Under the pieces are notes generated by a model, which saw nothing but the letters and a program-made list of their open reading frames with translations, made no database searches and was not told where the DNA came from. Of a stretch of DNA of 64,000 bases, positions 25,537 through 33,615 are shown in pieces; positions within the stretch are counted from its first letter, which is position 1; each line of letters opens with the position of its first letter. The translations under genes were made by a program, and so were the position numbers. The stretch comes from Cupriavidus sp. P-10 (lineage in GTDB: Bacteria; Pseudomonadota; Gammaproteobacteria; Burkholderiales; Burkholderiaceae): the NCBI RefSeq assembly GCF_003402535.2, contig NZ_AP025170.1:2294001-2358000 (forward strand), read 5' to 3'.

Positions 25537-26712
25537 ATGGCCATGGAGCCGACGACCAGTGTGATCGCCAGGCTGGGGGTTGCCCAGACGCTGGCATGGG
25601 GCTCCACCTACTATCTGCCGGCCATGCTGGCCACGCCCATGTCCCGCGATCTCGGCGTAGCACCGGCCACGATCTTCGCGGCGTTCAGCGCCGCGCTGAT
25701 CGTGTCGGCGCTGATCGGCCCCTCCGCGGGCAGGATGATCGACCGCACCGGCGGGCGCCGGGTGTTGGTTGCTACCAGTCTCGTTTTTGCTGCGGGACTG
25801 GCCGGCCTTGGCGTCGCCCAAGGCGTCGTTGGCCTGTTCGCCGCGTGGCTGATTCTCGGTATCGGAATGGGCGCAGGCCTGTACGAAGCTGCCTTTGCTA
25901 CGCTCGTCGCGCTGTACGGAAATCGTTCTCGCGGCGCGATCACCGGCATCACCCTGATCGCCGGCTTCGCCAGTACGGTCGGCTGGCCCCTGTCGACCTT
26001 CATGGAATCGCACATCGGATGGCGAGGCGCCTGTCTTGCCTGGGCCGCGCTGCATCTGACCCTGGGGCTGGCGCTCAATCTCGGCATGCCCCGCAGGACG
26101 GCAATTGAGCCGCCACCGGCCAAAGCCACATCGTCGCAGGCTGCTGGCGACGGCGCGCCGTCTCAGCGGCTTGCCTCCTTCGCACTCGCCTTTGTCTTCG
26201 CCGCGACCTGGTTCATCAGCACCGCCATGGCTGCACACCTGCCGCGATTGCTGCAGGCAGGCGGAGCGACATTGGCAACTGCTGTGATGGTCGGTGCGCT
26301 GATCGGGCCCGCCCAAGTGAGTGCCCGCATATTGGAGTTCGGCCTGCTACGCAAGATCCATCCACTCCTTTCCGCCCGCATCGCCGCTGCCCTTCACCCC
26401 GCCGGTGCCATCGCGTTCGGCGTTGCCGGAGCGCCTGCTGCAGCGCTGTTTGGGGTCCTGCATGGCGCAGGCAATGGCATCCTCACGATCGCCAAGGGAA
26501 CCCTGCCGCTCGTGATCTTTGGCCCCGATGGCTATGGCCACCGACAGGGAATTTTGATGGTTCCCGCTCGCGTAGCCCAGGCCCTTGCGCCATGGCTCTT
26601 TGGCATCTGCCTGGATGCTTTCGGAGCCAAGGCGCTTTGGCTTTCCTCATCCCTTGGTGTTGCTGCAATCATGATGCTAATGGCCATCAGGCAAGAGCAT
26701 GGGTCGCAGTAG
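25537..26712 (+). CDS. MFS transporter of the arsenic operon
   Basis: Major facilitator protein, 391 residues with about twelve membrane segments. Motif A is seen as GRMIDRTGGRRVLV (about residues 65-78). It follows arsH after 12 bases and appears to be the last gene of the operon. Arsenic operons often carry MFS exporters for organoarsenicals or other arsenic species, but this one lacks a decisive subfamily motif that I can name, and it is not next to the GAPDH gene expected for ArsJ. Substrate inferred from context only. Confidence 0.85.
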   Translation: MAMEPTTSVIARLGVAQTLAWGSTYYLPAMLATPMSRDLGVAPATIFAAFSAALIVSALIGPSAGRMIDRTGGRRVLVATSLVFAAGLAGLGVAQGVVGLFAAWLILGIGMGAGLYEAAFATLVALYGNRSRGAITGITLIAGFASTVGWPLSTFMESHIGWRGACLAWAALHLTLGLALNLGMPRRTAIEPPPAKATSSQAAGDGAPSQRLASFALAFVFAATWFISTAMAAHLPRLLQAGGATLATAVMVGALIGPAQVSARILEFGLLRKIHPLLSARIAAALHPAGAIAFGVAGAPAAALFGVLHGAGNGILTIAKGTLPLVIFGPDGYGHRQGILMVPARVAQALAPWLFGICLDAFGAKALWLSSSLGVAAIMMLMAIRQEHGSQ

Positions 26713-26774
26713 TTGAGTCGACCGGCTCAGCCTCTGCCACTCATGAAAATCCCTAGTGCTCGCATTTCTACCGG

Positions 26775-26987
26775 TCAGTGGCAGCATCCTCTTTGCTGTT
26801 GGATCGATGGGCACTTCACCGTTCCGTAGGAGCAAAACACGCAGCAATCACCGGGTTTCGGCCGCAGCAGTGCGCCGCAGTTGCCACACTCGTAATAGAA
26901 CAGGCAAGCATTCGCAGGCATGACTTCCCTCCTTGCGAAACCACACTGTGGGCAAGTAAGGATCGATTCAAGTTGAATCGTGTTCAT
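26775..26987 (-). CDS. GDCCVxC-family small cysteine-rich protein
   Basis: Small protein of 70 residues from the ATG at 26987. It has two CxxC pairs (TCPQCGF and ECGNCGA) and the sequence GDCCVFCSYGTVKCP near the C-terminus. This matches the GDCCVxC family, in which some members carry selenocysteine in the motif; here all positions are cysteine codons. A zinc-ribbon or redox function is likely but unproven. It ends 62 bases past the converging MFS gene of the arsenic operon, and such proteins are often found by metal-resistance genes. Confidence 0.78.
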   Translation of the reverse strand: MNTIQLESILTCPQCGFARREVMPANACLFYYECGNCGALLRPKPGDCCVFCSYGTVKCPSIQQQRGCCH

Positions 26988-27306
26988 CGTGGTTTGGGCC
27001 AACCGGTCACACGTCAACAGTGTATGCCTGTCGGTTGGCATATTGCCGTTGCATCCGAGCGAGTCGGTGCCAGAGGCTTAAGCGGTCACGTGGCGAGTGC
27101 GCCGGGAGCATCCGCCACATGAGGCGGAGATCATCAGCCGAACGGCGCCGGCAAGCCTTTGTCGTCCGTGGACACTGGGCGAAGTCCGGGTGCAAACCCG
27201 TTGCCGCGGCTGTCGCTCGATAGTTGTCCTTCTGTTGTCCTGCAGCACCTGCTGACCATCGGGACACACCGCTAAACTACTCGCCAACGCCGGGAAATGG
27301 TGGCAA
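26988..27306. other. Intergenic region between the cysteine-rich protein and tRNA-Arg
   Basis: About 320 bases. I see no recognisable gene or integrase remnant. Frames here lack ribosome-binding sites and family patterns. I looked for a partial repeat of the tRNA-Arg end that could mark an island border and saw none by eye. Confidence 0.45.
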
Positions 27307-27383
27307 TGGCGCGTCCTAGAGGACTCGAACCTCTGACCGCTCGCTTAGAAGGCGAGTGCTCTATCCAACTGAGCTAAGGACGC
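27307..27383 (-). tRNA. tRNA-Arg (anticodon TCT)
   Basis: A 77-base cloverleaf with a seven-pair acceptor stem (GCGTCCT/AGGACGC), discriminator G and an encoded CCA at 27307-27309. The anticodon loop reads CTTCTAA (anticodon TCT), and the T-loop is GGTTCGAGTCC-like. A TAGAAT -10-like box lies about ten bases upstream on the minus strand. Confidence 0.95.
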
Positions 27384-27434
27384 GAAGGCGAGCATTCTAC
27401 CGCAGCGCCGGGCGGCAGTGCGGGTCCGCGGCGC

Positions 27435-28688
27435 TCAGGACGCCATGCGCTCGTTGTCGCGGGTGACGTAGCGGCCCGCCGCCGACGCATGATTGCCGGC
27501 AACCGGATGCATCGACACGCCGTTGCGGCCCTTGAGCTTGGCGTCATACAAGGCGCGGTCGGCGCGGCGCATCAGCGCGTCGGCGCCCTCGCCGGGGTTG
27601 CGCGTGGCCAGGCCGATGCTGACGGTGTAGGCGATCGCATCGGGCTCGGATGGGCACGGGCTGGCGCGCACGGCGGTTGCCAGCCGCATACAGGCCAGGC
27701 GGCCGCTTTCCATCCCGGTATCGGGCATGACGATGGCAAATTCTTCGCCCCCAAGGCGCCCGATTACGTCGTGCGGGCCGCTGGCACGGCGCAGCAACCC
27801 GGCGAAATGCCGCAGCACGCTGTCGCCGGCCAGGTGGCCGTAGACATCGTTGATGGCCTTGAAGTGGTCCAGGTCGACAAAGGCCACCGTCAACGCCTTG
27901 CGCTGGCGCTCGGCGTGCAGGCAGGCTTGTTCGAGCGCTTCCCAGAAGGCGCCGCGCAGCAGTACGTCGGTCAGGTCGTCATGCCGTGCGCGCCACTCCA
28001 GCATGCGCCGCAGCCGGTCGTGCGCCAGCAGCGCAAAGCTGACCGAGAGACCGACCAGCGCAATGACGTTGAGCATCGCCAGTTCGCCATCCCACGGCAA
28101 TGGCCGCGGCCAGGCGCCATCCCGCACCAGCGCGGCAACCGGCAATGCCATGGTCCACGCATTGGTCGCGGCCACGGCCATGGCAATCAGCACCAGCGAA
28201 GCGGCGGCCAGGCGCCCGATGCCCCGAGCGGTTCGCACCGATGGGCCGATGCTGCGGGTGACGTCGAGAAGCAAGGCGATATGGCATGCCGTCAGCAGCG
28301 GCGCCATCTCCAGTCCGGTCAGCGGCGCATCGGGGTAGCCAGGCGCCACCATCTGCCACGCCACGCCGACCGAGGCAGCCAGGCAGGTTCCCAGCAGCAA
28401 CCCGGCCCTGCCGGAGCGACCGGCAAAGTGCCGCGCTCCGATCGTTACCGAGGCGAGCGCAGCCAGCAACGCGAGGTCGGTTGCCTCCGGCATCAGCCAC
28501 GCGGGGCGCGTGCCCTGCACCGCAGCCAGCACCGAGGCGATCGCCCCGGCGACATTGCCCAGCGCCCATGACGTCAGGCCGCTGCGGCCCATGCCCGCGG
28601 ACCGACGCAATACGACACAAACCACCGCCATCTGCAAGGCAAACAGCCCTGCGATGAGCACAACAATATGCGACTGAAACATCTTCAT
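27435..28688 (-). CDS. Membrane-bound diguanylate cyclase (GGDEF)
   Basis: Inner-membrane signalling enzyme making cyclic di-GMP, 417 residues. About six to seven membrane segments fill residues 1-215 with no recognised sensor domain. The C-terminal GGDEF domain starts at HDDLTDVLLRGAF (about residue 236). It has DLDHFKAINDVYGHLAGD and the active-site form GGEEF (within GRLGGEEFAIVMP), and ends with the ADRALYDAKLKGRNGV motif. No RxxD inhibitory site is seen five residues before GGEEF. The ATG at 28688 is chosen over the nearby ATG at 28682. Confidence 0.92.
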   Translation of the reverse strand: MKMFQSHIVVLIAGLFALQMAVVCVVLRRSAGMGRSGLTSWALGNVAGAIASVLAAVQGTRPAWLMPEATDLALLAALASVTIGARHFAGRSGRAGLLLGTCLAASVGVAWQMVAPGYPDAPLTGLEMAPLLTACHIALLLDVTRSIGPSVRTARGIGRLAAASLVLIAMAVAATNAWTMALPVAALVRDGAWPRPLPWDGELAMLNVIALVGLSVSFALLAHDRLRRMLEWRARHDDLTDVLLRGAFWEALEQACLHAERQRKALTVAFVDLDHFKAINDVYGHLAGDSVLRHFAGLLRRASGPHDVIGRLGGEEFAIVMPDTGMESGRLACMRLATAVRASPCPSEPDAIAYTVSIGLATRNPGEGADALMRRADRALYDAKLKGRNGVSMHPVAGNHASAAGRYVTRDNERMAS

Positions 28689-29050
28689 TCCCGTCCAGGG
28701 CAACAAACGGCGCTCCGCTAGGCGCCGTCTTTCCCTTTCTTATGCCGGTCCTGTGCCGGACCGTTGTCATCGATTGCCGCATATCCTGTGTCGGGACGCC
28801 GTGGCGTTGCCAGCGGCAACGCCAACGCGCCGAGGCGCTCGCCCGGAAAGGGAGCGCCGTTCTTGTTATGGTGATCAGGTCAGTCCGGAAGGAATCTGCA
28901 AACCAGCATCCCCAACATCACGCCGGCCGGACTTAAGCGGTGTGCGGATTATCGCAGCGCGCAAACCCAAGTCAAGCCAAAGCGTCCCCGCCAAAAGGAG
29001 GAGCGCGCCCGTGGACTGGCCGAATCCCAACATGTGCCGCCTACGCCTGA
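28689..29050. other. Intergenic region upstream of the diguanylate cyclase gene
   Basis: About 360 bases with two compact hairpins: CGGCGC/GCGCCG at about 28709-28728 and GGCGTTGCC-AGC-GGCAACGCC at 28803-28823. Neither is followed by a clear T-run on the reading side of a gene. I see no coding sequence. Confidence 0.5.
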
Positions 29051-29080
29051 TTGACCGACAGTACCCGCGCGCGCTACAAT
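29051..29080 (+). promoter_or_regulatory. Promoter of tRNA-Pro
   Basis: TTGACC (29051-29056) and TACAAT (29075-29080) are 18 bases apart, ten bases before the mature 5' end of tRNA-Pro. Confidence 0.75.
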
Positions 29081-29089
29081 CTTTGGCTT

Positions 29090-29166
29090 CGGGGCGTAGC
29101 GCAGCCTGGTAGCGCATCTGATTTGGGATCAGAGGGTCGCATGTTCGAATCATGTCGCCCCGACCA
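29090..29166 (+). tRNA. tRNA-Pro (anticodon TGG)
   Basis: A 77-base cloverleaf with acceptor CGGGGCG/CGCCCCG, discriminator A and encoded CCA (29164-29166). The anticodon loop is in CTGATTTGGGATCAG, giving TGG. Promoter and terminator lie directly on either side, so it is a single-gene unit. Confidence 0.96.
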
Positions 29167-29186
29167 GTTTTGGCTTTAAGGAACAC

Positions 29187-29216
29187 GGCCTGGACAGCAA
29201 TGTCCAGGCCGTTTTT
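29187..29216 (+). terminator. Rho-independent terminator after tRNA-Pro
   Basis: A perfect ten-pair stem GGCCTGGACA/TGTCCAGGCC with a GCAA tetraloop, then GTTTTTCTTTTTC. Confidence 0.92.
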
Positions 29217-29255
29217 CTTTTTCGCCCCCGCACTTTGCCCTCCTCCGGCATTTGC

Positions 29256-30014
29256 TCACCACCTCGGCATCATGTCCGGCCAGATCACCGCGGCAGCGGT
29301 CAACAACAGCACCACGGCGGCCAGGACAAGACCGCGGCTGAAGCCGCCGGGTTGTTCATCCACCTGCGGCTGCCAACCGGGGACACCCTCGCGTTGCGGC
29401 GATACAGGCGGTGGCGGCACCACGTTGGCCGCGGAAGCCGCCACCCCTTGCGCGACAGCCCGCGACACATAGTCCGGCTGCGCCAGCAGAAAGCCCATCG
29501 GCGTGGCCTGGCCTACTGCCCCCATCTGCTGGAACAAGAGCTTGGACAGCGCCAGGCAGTCATCCAGCGCGATCTGCGGCCGCGGCCGGAAGATGCGCAG
29601 GTGTTCGCAAAGCGTATCGAGCTTGTGGTTGGGCGCATGGAAATACTGAGACCAGCGCACCTGGCGCACCGAGCAGCGCCAGCGCTTGCGCTGTATGTCG
29701 GGCAGCACTTTTTCCAGCATCCGGACATTGAATTCAGCGCCGTGGGCGACCAGCACGTCGGCATCTTCGACGATGGCGCGGATCGCGCCGACGTCGAAAC
29801 GCTGCCCGCGCAGCATCTCGGCGGTCAGGCCGTGCATGCCCGTAGCAGCCTCGCTGATCGGCACGGCGGGCTCCTGCGAACCGTAATAGTCAGTGATTTC
29901 GCGCACGAGACTGCCCACCCTCGGCGCCACTTCGACAAGCAGCAGGCCGATGCTGACAGGCTCGTCCGCTGGCGTGAGCCCGGTAGTCTCGGTACTGACG
30001 ATTGCGACCCGCAT
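29256..30014 (-). CDS. Membrane-anchored exonuclease-fold protein (DnaQ/DEDDh-like) with degenerate active site
   Basis: Protein of 252 residues whose first 175 residues follow the DnaQ/polymerase III epsilon fold. Key residues differ from active enzymes. The usual DTETTG is STETTG (Ser7, Glu9), the ExoII Asp is Asn in AHGAEFNVRML, and the ExoIII H-x-ALDD is QIALDDC. Thus three of five DEDDh residues are replaced. A proline-rich linker (VVPPPPVSPQ) leads to a single C-terminal membrane helix (GLVLAAVVLLLTAAAVIWP, about residues 228-246). It may be a non-catalytic nucleotide- or nucleic-acid-binding protein at the membrane. It converges with tRNA-Pro. Function unknown. Confidence 0.8.
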   Translation of the reverse strand: MRVAIVSTETTGLTPADEPVSIGLLLVEVAPRVGSLVREITDYYGSQEPAVPISEAATGMHGLTAEMLRGQRFDVGAIRAIVEDADVLVAHGAEFNVRMLEKVLPDIQRKRWRCSVRQVRWSQYFHAPNHKLDTLCEHLRIFRPRPQIALDDCLALSKLLFQQMGAVGQATPMGFLLAQPDYVSRAVAQGVAASAANVVPPPPVSPQREGVPGWQPQVDEQPGGFSRGLVLAAVVLLLTAAAVIWPDMMPRW

Positions 30015-30177
30015 GGGCACTCCGGTGTGGCCGCCCGCAAGGCGCGTTGGCGGCGGCCGCTGTGGTCGGTTGCCTCTAGCGTAGTGCGAGGGTGCCGAAC
30101 GTCATATCAACCAGATGGGCTAGCCGAAAACGCCAGCCAGTTGTAGACGGCTGGCGCGAAGGACGGGGCCAGCGATT

Positions 30178-30699
30178 TCAGCCCGGCTGCGGTCCAGCGG
30201 TGTCGGCGCGGCGCCGCTCGAGGTTGCAATACACATCGGCCGCAACCAGCCCGAACAGTGCGTGGGCGAACAGACTTTCCCATCCGCGTGCCTCGTCGAA
30301 CCAGTTGAAATAGCGGCCAAATACATAGAAATTGACCAGGTAGACCGCGACGCCGAACACGATGCCGACCAGCGACGCCAGCGCCATGCTGGAATCGAGC
30401 CGGAATGACGACAAGATCATCGCCAGCACCGCCGAAAGTATGATCGACAGCGCGAAATGGACCGTGCCGGCCGACAGCACCACGGTCCAGTTGAAGGCAT
30501 CGGCGGAAAGCGCTTCGCGGCCGAGGATAATGGCCGCCACCATTTTCACCGTGCCCCAGGCGCCCTGGTACATCAGGAAGCGCGCCGTCAGCAGCTCCAG
30601 CACCATGTAGACCGCGCCGGCGATCAGCCCGGCCACCACGGCGGCCCGCCAGTCCGGCGTACAGCGGACGTAGCGGTGCGAGTCCAGATGGAGTTCCAT
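30178..30699 (-). CDS. Conserved-looking inner-membrane protein of unknown function
   Basis: Protein of 173 residues with four predicted membrane segments: WRAAVVAGLIAGAVYMVLELL at about 18-38, a central pair between about 72 and 125, and LFAHALFGLVAADVYCNL near the end. A cytoplasmic tail is charged. I do not recognise the family with certainty; it resembles small four-helix membrane proteins annotated only as hypothetical. It stands alone, between the exonuclease-like gene and a long non-coding stretch. Confidence 0.72.
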   Translation of the reverse strand: MELHLDSHRYVRCTPDWRAAVVAGLIAGAVYMVLELLTARFLMYQGAWGTVKMVAAIILGREALSADAFNWTVVLSAGTVHFALSIILSAVLAMILSSFRLDSSMALASLVGIVFGVAVYLVNFYVFGRYFNWFDEARGWESLFAHALFGLVAADVYCNLERRRADTAGPQPG

Positions 30700-31347
30700 G
30701 GCAGTCTTCTCCTTGCGAGATTCCGGCCCCGCCGACTCCGGCCGGCCGTACGAGTTAGTTCTAGCTCATACCGGACAAATACCAAGCTACGCGGGCCACA
30801 CGGAGTGGATCATGCATCACCAGGATGCGAGACGCACCACGCGAGTTCCCCGACGGCTTGCAGTGCCACGGGGGCAATGCTGCAACTGCGTACGTGATAC
30901 AATACCGGAGCAAGTAGCCCCGGGGTGTCCGTGCATCCCTGTAACCGGGCGTTCTCACCAGCGCGCTCTTGCGAGCGTTCAGCAGCAGCCGGCGCGGGCC
31001 TTCCGCGGCGACACCAGAACTGGCGAACCACCGGGTACACCTGCCCGCCCTGCTCCGCGTAGCGAACGGCCGCCCAGGCCGTCACCGGCAGCGTCCACGC
31101 CAGGCAATCCGCATGCGCCTGGCCGAAGCGCGACCGGTATGGATCGAGTATCTGGCGCCACGCGTGGCGCCGCGCGGCAATGTCCGCGTGCGCCTGCCCC
31201 GACCGACTTCAATGGCGCGGTTCGCCAGCCATGGCGAATGTGCGTCGGTTTTGCGCCGGTTCTGCGCCGTGCCTCTGGCCGACCGAACCGGATCGGAATT
31301 TTTGATAACCAAACCCAGCCTTCGCGGGCTGCCGAAAGGAAAACAGA
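30700..31347. other. Long intergenic region upstream of infA
   Basis: About 650 bases. Several frames are open on both strands, but their translations are rich in Arg, Ala and Pro, have no family pattern, and lack good ribosome-binding sites. It should hold the infA promoter and a long leader. A TACAAT box occurs near 30897-30902 without a good -35. A small RNA or unannotated short gene cannot be excluded. Confidence 0.45.
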
Positions 31348-31569
31348 TTGGCTAAGGAAGAACTCATTGAATTTGGCGGCGTGGTGTCGGAAGCCCTGCC
31401 TGACAACCGCTATCGTGTCACGCTGGAAAACGGCGTGGAAATCTGGGCATACGCTTCGGGCAAGATGCAGAAGCACCGCATCCGCATCCTGGCCGGCGAC
31501 CGCGTCACCCTGGAAATGTCGCCCTACGACCTGACCAAGGGCCGCATCAACTTCCGCCACAAGTCCTGA
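31348..31569 (+). CDS. infA: Translation initiation factor IF-1
   Basis: Ribosome-binding OB-fold protein of 73 residues that occupies the A site during initiation. The sequence [28 protein letters not shown] and the end [12 protein letters not shown] are diagnostic. The start codon is TTG at 31348, with AAAGGA about eight bases upstream. The non-AUG start is notable, since rare start codons in initiation-factor genes can serve autoregulation. Burkholderiales usually have a further infA in the ribosomal-protein region, so this is probably the second copy. Confidence 0.96.
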   Translation: MAKEELIEFGGVVSEALPDNRYRVTLENGVEIWAYASGKMQKHRIRILAGDRVTLEMSPYDLTKGRINFRHKS

Positions 31570-31797
31570 GTCTTCGCACGGCCGGAGTTGCCGCTCCCGC
31601 CGTTACAAGTGGATTCCGGGGCGTCGCAGACGCGCTGTCATGCAGCTGACACCGCGCCCGGACACACTTGCGGGCTGCCCGACGGGCGGCCCGATTTCGT
31701 TTACGGTCATTGACGGCACCTGGCCGTCCGCTCGCGCCCGCTTGCGCCAGTCAGGCAGCTTCACCATACTCGAAGCATCACCACCGCCACGCCCGAC

Positions 31798-32274
31798 ATG
31801 AACCTGATCCTCTGGCGCCACGCCGAAGCCGAAGACCTCCCCGACGCCCTCAGCCTGAGCCGCCACGCCGACCTGCAGCGGCCGTTGACGCGCCGGGGCC
31901 GCAAGCAGGCGGAGACCTCCGCCAGATGGCTGCGCGCGCATCTGCCGGCGGATACCCGCGTGCTGTGCAGCCCCGCCGTACGCACCCGCGAGACGGCGGC
32001 GGCGCTGACAGGTGACGCGCAGATCGTCGAGGCGCTAGCCCCCGGCGCCGACGTCAGCGCGGTCCTCGCCGCGGTCCAATGGCCCGAACGCACCGAGCAC
32101 GTGGTGGTGGTCGGGCACCAGCCATGGATCGGCCGCGTCGCCAGCCTGCTTCTGGCCGGCAACGAGATGGACTGGAGCGTGCGCAAGGCAGGCATCTGGT
32201 GGCTGACTGGACGGACTCGCGAAAGCGAGGCGCAGACCGTGCTGCGTGCCGTCATCAACCCCGAATTCCTCTGA
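31798..32274 (+). CDS. sixA: Phosphohistidine phosphatase SixA
   Basis: Histidine-phosphatase-superfamily enzyme, 158 residues. The RHG-type motif is RHAEAED (His8), the second arginine region is SPAVRTRETA, and the other catalytic histidine is in VVVVGHQPWIG (about residues 101-111). SixA removes phosphate from histidine in phosphotransfer proteins. It is encoded close to the phosphate-regulon and polyphosphate genes, though separated from them by the acyltransferase gene. The promoter is not obvious. Confidence 0.9.
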   Translation: MNLILWRHAEAEDLPDALSLSRHADLQRPLTRRGRKQAETSARWLRAHLPADTRVLCSPAVRTRETAAALTGDAQIVEALAPGADVSAVLAAVQWPERTEHVVVVGHQPWIGRVASLLLAGNEMDWSVRKAGIWWLTGRTRESEAQTVLRAVINPEFL

Positions 32275-32699
32275 CGCAGCCCAGGCATTTCCGACTTCGC
32301 CATGCGCAGCCGGCTCGCGCGAGCCGGCCGCAGGCCGTGGCATGGCCGGCATCATTGCGCCTGCAAAATCTGAAATAGCTGATGGCAGCCGGAATCTCCG
32401 CTCCCTAGAGTCGCTACGGCGCCGCCCCCTGGCCGCGCCGCCCTAGCCATGCCAGGCATGGGCATCGACTGCAGGTGTCACGGAGATTTCCCATGGATTG
32501 CCCGTCGGATCCCCATCGTCCCCGCCAACCCGCCGGCGCGCCGGCAGCCCCGTCCCCAGAACCAGTCCGGCCGTGCAACATCGCCACCGGCACCGGCAAC
32601 CCGGCGGACGTCACGGAAGCGTCATCGGCGGGTCACGGCACTGTCACCGCGCCTCACTACATTGCATCGCAACAGTTTCGTCACCAAAAGGACATACTG
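32275..32699. other. Intergenic region carrying the acyltransferase promoter
   Basis: About 425 bases between sixA and the OlsB-like gene. The frame of the acyltransferase stays open upstream to 32475, but the translation there looks random and the ribosome-binding site favours 32700. The downstream third contains the Pho-box array described separately. Confidence 0.6.
32608..32663 (+). promoter_or_regulatory. Two tandem Pho-box-like elements and -10 box before the OlsB-like gene
   Basis: GTCA cores start at 32610, 32621, 32632 and 32643, exactly 11 bases apart. They form ACGTCAC-GGAA-GCGTCAT (32608-32625) and GGGTCAC-GGCA-CTGTCAC (32630-32647). TACATT (32658-32663) follows ten bases after the second unit, the spacing seen between a Pho box and the -10 in PhoB-activated promoters. 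Confidence 0.65.
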
Positions 32700-33539
32700 A
32701 TGCGAGACCTCCCCACGCCGACCCAGCCGCTTTTCGACTCCTTGCCCAATGGCCTCGGTGGCCAGACGGCGCGGAGCCGTCTTCATCGCCAATCGGATAA
32801 GGCAAGTGAGTCGCCTGCTCTCAGCGTGGCGTGGGCGCGCCACCAGGACGAAGTAGTCGAGGCGCAGCGCCTGCGCTACAAGGTGTTCGCCGAAGAGATG
32901 GGCGCGCGCCTGACGTCTTCGGTGCCCGAGCTGGACATCGACATGTTCGATGCCTACTGCGACCACCTGATCGTGCGCGACATGGCCACGCTGCGTGTGG
33001 TCGGCACCTACCGCGTGCTGCCACCGCACCAGGCCAAGCGCCTGGGCTGCCTGTACGCGGAATCGGAATTCGACCTGGTGCGCCTTTCCCACCTGCGCCC
33101 CAAGATGCTGGAGCTGGGCCGCTCCTGCGTGCACCGCGACTACCGCTCGGGCAGCGTCATCATGGCGCTGTGGGGCGGGCTGGGCGAGTACCTGCAGCGC
33201 TGGGGCATCGAGTCGATGCTGGGCTGCGCCAGCGTGCCGATGAGCGACGGCGGCCACTATGCGGCCAGCCTGCACCGGCTGTTCAGCGAGCGCTACCTGG
33301 CACCGATCGAATACCACGCCTTTCCGCGCCTGCCGCTGCCGGTCGAGGACCTGAACCAGCAGCTCGAGGTCGAGCCGCCCGCGCTGATCAAGGGCTACCT
33401 GCGCCTCGGGGCGAAGATCTGCGGCCAGCCGGCCTGGGATCCGGACTTCAACGTGGCCGACTTCCTGACACTGCTGCGCGTGAACGACATGAACCCGCGC
33501 TATGCCCGCCACTTCCTCGGCCTGACCCAGGGCGGCTGA
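32700..33539 (+). CDS. olsB: OlsB-like GNAT acyltransferase (L-ornithine N-alpha-acyltransferase/hemolysin-related)
   Basis: Acyl-ACP-dependent N-acyltransferase family protein, 279 residues. It has the block VVEAQRLRYKVFAEEMGA (about residues 49-66), the long VVGTYRVLPPHQA and LELGRSCVHRDYRSG core (about residues 135-149), and GCASVPM. These match the OlsB/hemolysin group that makes lyso-ornithine lipid. Such membrane lipids replace phospholipids during phosphate starvation in many proteobacteria. The ATG at 32700 has AAAGGA upstream. The gene lies beside ppx/ppk and the pst-pho genes and follows a Pho-box-like array. No olsA is nearby. Biochemical substrate inferred. Confidence 0.82.
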   Translation: MRDLPTPTQPLFDSLPNGLGGQTARSRLHRQSDKASESPALSVAWARHQDEVVEAQRLRYKVFAEEMGARLTSSVPELDIDMFDAYCDHLIVRDMATLRVVGTYRVLPPHQAKRLGCLYAESEFDLVRLSHLRPKMLELGRSCVHRDYRSGSVIMALWGGLGEYLQRWGIESMLGCASVPMSDGGHYAASLHRLFSERYLAPIEYHAFPRLPLPVEDLNQQLEVEPPALIKGYLRLGAKICGQPAWDPDFNVADFLTLLRVNDMNPRYARHFLGLTQGG

Positions 33540-33615
33540 ACCAAACCGGCTTAACCAGGCCGGCTGAACCAGGCCGCCTGAGCGGCGGCCCCCTTCCTCC
33601 GCGCTCAGCCGCGCG

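Noticed and set aside
22926..27383. Arsenic region as a genomic island integrated at tRNA-Arg
   Set aside because: No integrase, no transposase and no repeat of the tRNA end at the other side could be seen, so only proximity supports it.
28709..28823. Hairpins before the diguanylate cyclase as a cyclic di-GMP riboswitch
   Set aside because: The stems are simple inverted repeats and the conserved GEMM core is not present.
28875..29186. Minus-strand open frame across tRNA-Pro reading [21 protein letters not shown]
   Set aside because: It is the antisense translation of the tRNA gene, a well-known false protein. Promoter, cloverleaf and terminator support only the tRNA.
30969..31355. Open frame in the long gap before infA
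   Set aside because: Arginine/proline-rich translation, no recognisable motif, no good start signal, and it overlaps the infA start.
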